DNA from: Bacteroidota bacterium
GTDB taxonomy: Bacteria; Bacteroidota; Bacteroidia; Chitinophagales; Saprospiraceae
Assembly (NCBI GenBank): GCA_963169325.1
Contig: CAUJEY010000290.1
Location: forward strand, 1 to 57,467
Length of the DNA stretch: 57,467 nt
Reading direction: 5' to 3'
Positions within the stretch are counted from its first letter, which is position 1; each line of letters opens with the position of its first letter. The position numbers and the translations under genes were made by a program. This document shows, one piece after another, positions 1 to 6,272 of this stretch. The notes beneath the pieces were generated by a model, which was not told the DNA's origin, ran no database searches, and saw only the letters and a program-made list of their open reading frames with translations.

Positions 1-75
1 CGAAATGACGACCAATGACGAAATGACGACCAATGACGAAATGACGACTAATGACGACTAATGACGAAATGACGA
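1..75 (+). repeat. ATGACGA tandem array running into the aroK start
   Basis: Eight ATGACG units lie head to tail, spaced alternately 10 and 8 bp apart (ATG at 5, 15, 23, 33, 41, 51, 61 and 69). The last unit is the probable start codon of the shikimate kinase gene. The array may continue beyond the window edge. The same unit recurs at 13785, 34902 and 35346, so it is a dispersed repeat and not local slippage alone. Confidence 0.9.
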
Positions 76-581
76 TTTTCCTCCTCGGACCGATGGGGAG
101 CGGCAAAAGCTGGTTAGGCATTCGTTTAGCGAAACGCCTGAATGTCGCTTTTATTGACCTGGACCGGCAAATTGAACAGGGAGAAGCCGCCACGATCACT
201 GAAATTTTCGAACGATCCGGCGAAGCGGGTTTCCGGGAATTGGAGCACGTATATCTGCGTCGCCTGGAGGGGATGCCGGCTGCCGTGGTGGCGACCGGTG
301 GCGGCACACCGTGTTTTTTCGACAATATGGAATGGATGAATGCACGGGGAATCACGGTTTACCTGAAAGCCCCACCGGATATCTTGCTTTCACGGCTTTT
401 GCCGGCCCAAGACACGCGGCCATTGTTACGAGGTCTTTCCGGGCAGGATTTGGAAGCATGGCTGGCAAAAATGCTGCAACAAAGAGAGCCTTTTTACCGG
501 AAGGCCCATATCACGCTGCATCAATCCGGTGAAACGGATTTTTTGTCGTTGCTCGAAGAAAAAATCCGCAAAAATCGGTAA
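69..581 (+). CDS. aroK: Shikimate kinase
   Basis: This cytoplasmic enzyme phosphorylates shikimate with ATP in the chorismate (aromatic amino acid) pathway. The 170-residue product has the usual family length. It shows the Walker A loop GPMGSGKS at residues 7-14, the shikimate-binding DLD at 30-32, an FRELE segment, the GGGTP loop and a lid with DTRPLL. The ATG at 69 is chosen because the fold starts there with MTIFLLG. An in-frame ATG at 51 adds only repeat-encoded residues (MTTNDE). The start codon is itself the last unit of a tandem repeat, so copy-number change could alter the leader. The gene converges on recQ with a 19-bp gap and no visible terminator. Confidence 0.95.
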   Translation: MTIFLLGPMGSGKSWLGIRLAKRLNVAFIDLDRQIEQGEAATITEIFERSGEAGFRELEHVYLRRLEGMPAAVVATGGGTPCFFDNMEWMNARGITVYLKAPPDILLSRLLPAQDTRPLLRGLSGQDLEAWLAKMLQQREPFYRKAHITLHQSGETDFLSLLEEKIRKNR

Positions 582-600
582 AATCTACGGGAGACGAAAG

Positions 601-2529
601 TCAGCCCTGGCCCCGGACCGGCACAAAAAGTCTGCCGGCATCATCCGTTTTCAGAATTTCCTCATCTAAAAGGTACCCTATTACCGCGGTTACCTGATCT
701 TTTTGTCGCTGTGGGAAAATTTTCAAAACTCCTTCCAGTGGCATCTTTTCCTGTTGCAACACGGCAATGATTTTACTTTCCAATACGGCAAAAACATCAG
801 CGGGCACATCTGACGCATTCCGGCCAGTGCAAACGTCGCAAATTCCACAAGGGGCGCTTTCGGTTTCGCCAAAATAGGCCAACAGCAATTGGCTCCTACA
901 GCGGCGTGTTTCAGCATAACGAATAGCCTGATCCACCCGTTCTTCGGCGCGTTGTTTCCTGAAATTAAACAGTGTTGTGTTCAGGTCCAGGTTATCCGCT
1001 GCTACCCGCGCCCGCAGGAAGGTCAGTTGCGGTTTGTCTTTTTGCGGTTGGTAGTCCAGGATGCCTTCTTTTTGTGCCATTTGGAGGGTAAGTTCCACTA
1101 CTTCAAGCGGCAGATTGGAATATTTGGCCATACTGAGTACACTGATATCCGTAAAATCGCGCTGGATACCCGGGTAGGCGCGTAGTAAAATTTTGGTGAG
1201 TACATCGGCCTGTTTATTCCGCAATTGATAATCATAAAGCGCCTCCCGGCCTGCTGCGATGTGTACGCGCGCGGGCAAGCCGCCGGTGTCGAACAGGGCA
1301 ATCCAGCCTTCCTGTTCCAGCAGTCGAAGGGCTGCGTGTGTCGGGCCGTGTTCGAGGCCGTACGTTTGACAAAAATGGGGGAAATCAAAATCAAAACTTT
1401 CGCCGGCGCCGGCACCCGTGGCCAGTTGGGTGAAGCTGCCTAATGCCTGATAGACCCGTTTGATCAATTCCATGTCCGGATAAGCGGCACGCAGGTAATA
1501 CCGCAGGGTATCGGCGTCGGCCGGCGTGTACAGTAAAACGGCGTACGATTTTTTTCCGTCTCTACCGGCACGGCCTGCTTCTTGAAAATAGGCCTCCAGG
1601 CTTTCGGGTAAGGTCAGGTGAACGACGATGCGTACGTCTGGCTTGTCGATGCCCATGCCAAAGGCGTTTGTACAGGCCATGATACGGGTACGGCCGGCCA
1701 TCCAGGCCTCTTGTTTGGCATTGCGCTCCTCGGGGGCGAGCCCGGCATGGTAAAAATCGGCCTGAATGCGATTTTCCTGCAGGAAACGGGCCACTTCTTT
1801 TGTTTCACCCCGGCTCCGCAGGTAAATGAGGCCGCTTCCCTGGACGTTACGCAGAATGTCGAGCAGTTTTTCCCGTTTTTTGTTTTCGTAGAGCACAGAA
1901 TAGGATAAGTTCTGCCGGGCAAAACTTTGCTGAAAAACCAGCGGTTTGGAAAAGTCCAGCTTTTCCTGAATATCCTGCACAACCGGCGCCGTGGCTGTGG
2001 CGGTTAGGGCCAACACGGGAACGCCTGGTAATAACTCCCGGAATTCGGCAATTTGTAAATAAGGCGGCCGGAAATCGTACCCCCACTGGCTCACGCAATG
2101 CGCTTCGTCAACGGCCAGCAGATTGACGGCCATTCGTCCGATTCGCCCTTGTACCAGGTCGGTTTGTAAACGTTCCGGACTGAGATACAAGAGTTTATAG
2201 GCGCCGTTGCAGGCATTTTCAAAGATAATGTCCAACTCCCGCCGGCTCATGCCGGCATATACGGCAGCGGCGGATATACCTCTTTTTTGTAATTGTTGCA
2301 CCTGGTCCTTCATCAGGGCAATCAGTGGCGAAATGACCAGGCATAATCCTTCGCGACAGAGGGCAGGAACCTGGTAACACAACGATTTGCCTCCACCGGT
2401 CGGCAACAGTGCCAGCGTATCCTGACCGTTGATAGCCGACCGGATAATGTCTTCCTGCAAGGGTCGGAAGGCCGGATATCCCCAGTATTGCCGGAGAATG
2501 GCGAGCGGTTCGGCAGGTGGTGGTTGCAT
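601..2529 (-). CDS. recQ: ATP-dependent DNA helicase RecQ
   Basis: This is a superfamily 2 3'-5' DNA helicase of recombination and replication repair. The 642-residue protein has Walker A TGGGKS around residue 48, a DEAH box at 141-144 followed by the RecQ aromatic-rich loop (CVSQWGYDFRP), the helicase C domain with GRAGRDG, and the RecQ zinc cluster (Cys near 544, then CGICDVC). A winged-helix domain follows. It stops without an HRDC domain, so it is the short RecQ form. Bacteroidota often carry both a long and a short RecQ, so this may be a second copy in the genome. Confidence 0.95.
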   Translation of the reverse strand: MQPPPAEPLAILRQYWGYPAFRPLQEDIIRSAINGQDTLALLPTGGGKSLCYQVPALCREGLCLVISPLIALMKDQVQQLQKRGISAAAVYAGMSRRELDIIFENACNGAYKLLYLSPERLQTDLVQGRIGRMAVNLLAVDEAHCVSQWGYDFRPPYLQIAEFRELLPGVPVLALTATATAPVVQDIQEKLDFSKPLVFQQSFARQNLSYSVLYENKKREKLLDILRNVQGSGLIYLRSRGETKEVARFLQENRIQADFYHAGLAPEERNAKQEAWMAGRTRIMACTNAFGMGIDKPDVRIVVHLTLPESLEAYFQEAGRAGRDGKKSYAVLLYTPADADTLRYYLRAAYPDMELIKRVYQALGSFTQLATGAGAGESFDFDFPHFCQTYGLEHGPTHAALRLLEQEGWIALFDTGGLPARVHIAAGREALYDYQLRNKQADVLTKILLRAYPGIQRDFTDISVLSMAKYSNLPLEVVELTLQMAQKEGILDYQPQKDKPQLTFLRARVAADNLDLNTTLFNFRKQRAEERVDQAIRYAETRRCRSQLLLAYFGETESAPCGICDVCTGRNASDVPADVFAVLESKIIAVLQQEKMPLEGVLKIFPQRQKDQVTAVIGYLLDEEILKTDDAGRLFVPVRGQG

Positions 2530-2594
2530 GTTGGATGGTACGAAAAATAACGGGTCAAATTGCTGCTAAACAACAACTTAACCCGATTTTTATG

Positions 2595-2681
2595 CGGAGG
2601 AGGAGGGATTCGAACCCCCGGTACCCTTACGAGTACGGCGGTTTTCAAGACCGCTCCATTCAACCACTCTGGCACTCCTCC
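2595..2681 (-). tRNA. tRNA-Ser (anticodon UGA)
   Basis: On the minus strand an 87-nt cloverleaf starts with the acceptor GGAGGAG, which pairs with CTCCTCC at the 3' end and is followed by discriminator G, as expected for serine tRNAs. The anticodon loop reads CTTGAAA with anticodon TGA. A long variable arm precedes the GTTCGAATCC T-loop. The 3' CCA is not fully encoded (GCA follows the stem). The strong TACCTTTG box at 2700-2707 upstream fits its promoter. Confidence 0.97.
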
Positions 2682-2699
2682 GTTTTATTTTAGACGCTG

Positions 2700-2707
2700 C
2701 AAAGGTA
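2700..2707 (-). promoter_or_regulatory. Promoter -7 element for tRNA-Ser
   Basis: On the minus strand the sequence is TACCTTTG followed by C, matching the Bacteroidota -7 consensus TAnnTTTG. It lies 18 bp before the tRNA 5' end, leaving a leader of about 12 nt. No clear TTTG -33 box is seen at the ideal spacing. Confidence 0.6.
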
Positions 2708-2749
2708 TAAAAAACCGATGGTTTGCAGAAGGTTCCCTAAAAATCAAAA

Positions 2750-3784
2750 TTATTCGGAAAGTGGCACCCGCATTCGCACCGGCACGTCGTCGGTTTCGGT
2801 GATTTGATCAAAGAAGGTATCCAGATACCCCATGAGTTCCAGGGAAGAATCTCTTGATATCAACTTGGAGCGGCAGATAGCGTACAGGTCTGGTTTTGCG
2901 CTTTTCAGGATTTGAGTCGCCCGGCGCAGGGCGTCCCGGTCGATGCCATTAGCCATGAGGAACCGGTCGCGCACTGTGAGGAGTCCACTTTCTGAAGCCG
3001 GGCTTGCATAGGGAGCGCTGACAAAGCCGGAAAAGTCGAAATCATAAGGGATAACCAAAATTTTTCCGCTTTCCGCGGATCGGATAAGCCGGACGTTTCG
3101 CATCATGGAAATATCCCAGTCGGTATTGCCGATCATGTATTCGAACATCGCTACCAATGCCGTTTGGTAAAGTATCGTGCTATCTACCGGTAACCCATAC
3201 TGTTCGACCAAGACGCCGTTTAAACGGGCCGCGGTCTCCTCATTATCCTCCAATAATATGGCGTACATCACTTTACGCGATTTTTCCACGTGCGTATCCC
3301 GAAGGGTAAGTTTCACCAGGCGGGCGCGTACGCTGGCGCCGGTCAGTTTCTCGAACATCCGATAGGTCAGATATTCCCGGATGATGAGTTCGTCGCCTAA
3401 TATATTGTCGTAGCAGGGCAACACAAGTCTAACCTCGTTCAAGGTGTCCAAGCCTTCAGCTTGTAGCGATTTTTTTGTAAACTTGATTTTTAGCGGGGGG
3501 ACTTCCGCCACTTTACGCCGGTATTTACCTTTCGGTTTAATTTTTACCTGGAACGATTTTCCATCAGCGAGGGTGAGCAAAGCCGGATAATATTCATCGA
3601 CCTGCCGGCTGGCCAGGAGCGTGGTCATGTCGGCTTCGAGGGTCATTTTGACCGCTTCCTCTCTGGCAAGATATTCAAAAATAGTACCTGGCTTGTTTGC
3701 TGTTTGAGCAATCCCGTTTTGAAAATGGAGCAAAAACAACAGGTTAAAGAAGGTATATGCTGTAAAATATTTTTTAACTGTCAT
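2750..3784 (-). CDS. Secreted CotH kinase-like protein
   Basis: The 344-residue protein has an N-terminal signal peptide (about residues 1-27, ending GIAQ) and no obvious sorting domain. Near the C-terminus it has GNTDWD at 219-224, N230 and IPYDFDFSG at 245-253. This resembles the spore-coat CotH atypical kinase fold, where two Asp-rich motifs bind metal and ATP. The assignment rests on these motifs only. Substrate and role are unknown, and it could be a degenerate relative. It has its own well-formed promoter (3860-3890) and two operator-like palindromes upstream, one of them 5 bp from the ATG, which suggests regulated expression. Confidence 0.6.
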   Translation of the reverse strand: MTVKKYFTAYTFFNLLFLLHFQNGIAQTANKPGTIFEYLAREEAVKMTLEADMTTLLASRQVDEYYPALLTLADGKSFQVKIKPKGKYRRKVAEVPPLKIKFTKKSLQAEGLDTLNEVRLVLPCYDNILGDELIIREYLTYRMFEKLTGASVRARLVKLTLRDTHVEKSRKVMYAILLEDNEETAARLNGVLVEQYGLPVDSTILYQTALVAMFEYMIGNTDWDISMMRNVRLIRSAESGKILVIPYDFDFSGFVSAPYASPASESGLLTVRDRFLMANGIDRDALRRATQILKSAKPDLYAICRSKLISRDSSLELMGYLDTFFDQITETDDVPVRMRVPLSE

Positions 3785-3788
3785 GGCA

Positions 3789-3805
3789 ACAGAATTTAAT
3801 TCTGT
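3789..3805. promoter_or_regulatory. 17-bp operator-like palindrome next to the CotH-like start codon
   Basis: ACAGAATTTAATTCTGT is a perfect palindrome around its central base, placed 5 bp upstream of the minus-strand ATG at 3784. A related site (14 of 17 matches) lies at 3870-3886 in the spacer of the predicted promoter. Confidence 0.55.
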
Positions 3806-3859
3806 AAAGTTAAGGGTGTTTTCAATGCGGCAATTGAGAAATTTTTAGTCTTCTCTTTG

Positions 3860-3890
3860 CAAATATAAGAAAGAATAAAATTCTGTCAAA
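3860..3890 (-). promoter_or_regulatory. Bacteroidota-type promoter of the CotH-like gene
   Basis: On the minus strand TTTG (3890-3887) is followed by exactly 19 bp and then TATATTTG (3867-3860), an ideal match to the -33/-7 consensus TTTG-N19-TAnnTTTG. Transcription would start near 3853, giving a leader of about 70 nt. The spacer holds an operator-like palindrome. It is the best-formed promoter seen in the window. Confidence 0.75.
3870..3886. promoter_or_regulatory. Second operator-like palindrome inside the promoter spacer
   Basis: AAAGAATAAAATTCTGT matches the site at 3789-3805 at 14 of 17 positions and lies between the -33 and -7 boxes. A protein bound here would block RNA polymerase. 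The two sites are 81 bp apart, close to a whole number of helical turns. The rest of this 343-bp divergent intergenic region (3785-4127) holds the promoters and a TTTGCA/TGCAAA inverted repeat at 3908-3926. Confidence 0.5.
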
Positions 3891-4075
3891 GACTATTAAC
3901 AAGAGTGTTTGCAGAATTATTGCAAATTTAACAATCATTTCCGGGATTTGGTTCCAATTTTCCGAGTTAACGTAAGTGTAACACTTAGCCATGGTTTGAT
4001 CTTTTTCGTTTTGGTGGTTGAAACAAAATGACGATGAAATGTCTTAATATGACAAGTGTTGCAACGTGTACGCCG

Positions 4076-4083
4076 TACATTTG
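4076..4083 (+). promoter_or_regulatory. -7 element upstream of the metalloprotease gene
   Basis: TACATTTG matches TAnnTTTG and lies 44 bp before the ATG at 4128. No TTTG is present at the ideal -33 distance, so only the -7 box is supported. Confidence 0.45.
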
Positions 4084-4127
4084 TGCCTTAGAAACTATTA
4101 AACACCTTTCTAATTTTGTTTCCGACA

Positions 4128-5684
4128 ATGAAAAAAGTTCTGTTATTGCTCGCGGCCTGTTATTTGGGCGCTAACCAGATGTCAGCACAAGATACGAAAA
4201 GCGCGTGCGGAATGAGTGCTGCTGACCAGATGTTGTTTGACGAGCGCTTACTAAACAATATTGAAAAAATGAGATCCGGACAAGTGGTCAGGGAGCGGGG
4301 CGCTATCCAATACGTGCCCGTTCATTTCCACCTTGTCGGTGATGCCCAAGGGGCGGGAAGGGTGAAAGAAAGCCGGGTGCTGGACCAGTTGTGCGCCTTG
4401 AATAAGGCTTATGAGGCCATGGATATCCGATTTTATTTGCGGCCGCACCAGACCCTTGGTACCTTGTTTAATTACAATATAAACAGCGCCAATGTTTACA
4501 CCAATCAGACCTCCTGGCTGACGATGTATAACAACCGGCACACGAATGCCCTTAACGTATTCGTGGTCGATGAAGCCGTGCCGCTCGGCAGTACCGGCGG
4601 CGACGATGGGGAAATACTCGGCTACTACAATCCAACGCGCGACTGGGTCGTGTGCAAACGAAGCAGGGTAAACGGTTCTGCATCCAACTCAACGTTGCCG
4701 CACGAAGTAGGCCACTTTTTTAGCTTAAAACATACCTTTGTGGGATGGGAAGGCACCTCTTTCGGCCCCGGCTCTGCCGGCTGGCCTACCGCCCCAACTT
4801 CGGCCCCGGATGGCACGCCTACCGAGCGTATGAACGAGTTGAACTGCACGGCAGCCGCCGATAAACTGTGCGATACTCCACCGGACTATAATTTCGGTTA
4901 TGGCAATAGCGGCTGTACCTACGATGAAGGTGCCAAAGACCCGCTGGGCGTTTTGGTGGAAACTATGGAGAACAACATGATGGGGTATTTTGAAAGTTGC
5001 AATCCCTATGAATTTACGCAGGAGCAACAAAACGTGATATTAGCCGACCGCGCATCGACGGATCGCAATTATCTGAACAACAATTTTGCTCCCATTGCCA
5101 CGGAAATTACCACCCCTGCCAACTTGCTTAATTCGCCGGCCAACGGCGCTACAACTGCTTACTACGATCAGGTACTGCTTGAATGGAAACCGGTTACCGG
5201 CGCCACCTACTACCTGGTGGAAGTGGACTTTATTTTCGCCTACAATTCGCCTACCGCCCAATCATTCGTGGTCAGTTCTACCTCCAAGTTGATCACCGGT
5301 CTGGATCCGGACAAAACCTACTACTGGCGGGTGCGCCCTTTCAACGAATATGTAACCTGTGCGGAATCCCGTCAACAATCCTTCAAAACATCAATTACTT
5401 CGGCGATCCGCGATATTGAAGGGTTGACGGCTTTGCAAGTTGCTCCCAATCCAGTGCGCGATGGTTTAGCAACTCTTTTTGTACATGCCGAGCGTGATTT
5501 TGAAGCAAATCTTCAAGTGTTTGATGCTACCGGACGCCAGGTATATACCCAAACCGGTCTGAATTTTGCAAATGGCGAATCCACGGTCGAATTACCCATA
5601 ACCGGTCTGCAAAACGGACTTTACTTCGTTATGCTGCAAAGCAACGAAGGCCGGGCCGTGCGGAAGTTTACGGTGCTTCGGTAA
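4128..5684 (+). CDS. Secreted M43 (pappalysin/cytophagalysin-like) zinc metalloprotease with T9SS type A sorting domain
   Basis: The 518-residue protein has a signal peptide (about 1-21, ending MSAQ) and then a metzincin-like domain with the zinc site HEVGHFFSLKH starting at H192. Here Ser replaces the usual Gly, as I recall for many Bacteroidota members. A Cys-rich stretch and a Met-turn candidate (NNMMGYF) follow. A fibronectin III-like domain covers roughly residues 330-425. The last 80 residues (VAPNPVRDG to YFVMLQSNEGRAVRKFTVLR) form a type A T9SS sorting domain. It is probably secreted or surface-anchored and degrades proteins outside the cell. The ATG at 4128 starts the signal peptide; a TTG 12 bp earlier is less likely. 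The stop codon lies in a palindromic repeat. Confidence 0.9.
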   Translation: MKKVLLLLAACYLGANQMSAQDTKSACGMSAADQMLFDERLLNNIEKMRSGQVVRERGAIQYVPVHFHLVGDAQGAGRVKESRVLDQLCALNKAYEAMDIRFYLRPHQTLGTLFNYNINSANVYTNQTSWLTMYNNRHTNALNVFVVDEAVPLGSTGGDDGEILGYYNPTRDWVVCKRSRVNGSASNSTLPHEVGHFFSLKHTFVGWEGTSFGPGSAGWPTAPTSAPDGTPTERMNELNCTAAADKLCDTPPDYNFGYGNSGCTYDEGAKDPLGVLVETMENNMMGYFESCNPYEFTQEQQNVILADRASTDRNYLNNNFAPIATEITTPANLLNSPANGATTAYYDQVLLEWKPVTGATYYLVEVDFIFAYNSPTAQSFVVSSTSKLITGLDPDKTYYWRVRPFNEYVTCAESRQQSFKTSITSAIRDIEGLTALQVAPNPVRDGLATLFVHAERDFEANLQVFDATGRQVYTQTGLNFANGESTVELPITGLQNGLYFVMLQSNEGRAVRKFTVLR

Positions 5685-5778
5685 AAGTCAAAATGTAAAA
5701 GTCAAAATGTAAAATGTAAAAGTGACACGCGAGGCCCTTTTACATTTTACATTTTGACTTTTACATTTTGACTTTTAC
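5681..5778. repeat. Perfect 42-bp inverted repeat between convergent genes
   Basis: Arms 5681-5722 and 5737-5778 are exact reverse complements over 42 bp, with a 14-nt loop (TGACACGCGAGGCC). Each arm is built of GTAAAAGTCAAAAT-like tandem units. The stop codon of the protease gene (5682-5684) lies in one arm. The last residues (VKVKM) and stop of the DUF423 gene lie in the other. It could act as a bidirectional terminator. Confidence 0.95.
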
Positions 5779-6147
5779 CGTCCACAACAGCCCCCACCCG
5801 GCAATAAATCCAATGCCGCCCAAGGGGGTAACCGGCCCCGCCCATCCGACCGGGAATGGCAACAAATCCCGGCAAGCCAGGAGGTAAAGCGAACCGGAGA
5901 AACAGATGATGCCGAACAGGAAAAACCACCCGGCAAGCCTCAATCCCTTGGCGATCCCGCCCTGTTTCTCCAGTAATCCCACCGCCAATAAGGCCAGTGT
6001 ATGGTAAAACTGGTATTGTACCCCTTTTTCATAAATAGATAATTGGTACGCATCGAGATGCGGCTTCAGGGCGTGCGCGCCAAAGGCGCCGATAATGACA
6101 CAAAGTGCGCCTGATATTGCGGCGATTTGAATAAACCTGTTTTGCAT
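5761..6147 (-). CDS. DUF423 family inner-membrane protein
   Basis: The 128-residue protein has about four hydrophobic helices and the family hallmark near the N-terminus, where a first helix is followed by GAFGAHALK and then YQFYHTLALL. The family (YgdD-like) has no assigned biochemical role. The start at 6147 (MQNRF) is preferred over the ATG at 6174, which adds a poorly hydrophobic extension. The final residues VKVKM and the TAA are encoded by an arm of the palindromic repeat at 5681-5778. The natural C-terminus has therefore been replaced or extended by repeat sequence. Confidence 0.88.
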   Translation of the reverse strand: MQNRFIQIAAISGALCVIIGAFGAHALKPHLDAYQLSIYEKGVQYQFYHTLALLAVGLLEKQGGIAKGLRLAGWFFLFGIICFSGSLYLLACRDLLPFPVGWAGPVTPLGGIGFIAGWGLLWTVKVKM

Positions 6148-6272
6148 AATAAAAATTTGGTTGCTGAAAATCAATACGTTAGAGCGAAATCGGATCGAAC
6201 CTGATCTTAAATTTCAATATTTCTGCCGGTAAATTCCCAAAAAATTGGCTATTTCGCCGCAAACCTTTCCCG

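Noticed and set aside
1-75. Possible CRISPR-like array
   Set aside because: Units are only 8-10 bp with no spacers, and no cas genes are present.
2322-2802. ORFs on both strands over the tRNA region, with peptides such as GGGGIRTPGTL
   Set aside because: They are translations of tRNA-Ser and the recQ start, a well-known annotation artefact.
4251-4541. Minus-strand ORF within the metalloprotease gene
   Set aside because: No recognisable fold or start signal; it lies opposite a well-supported coding region.
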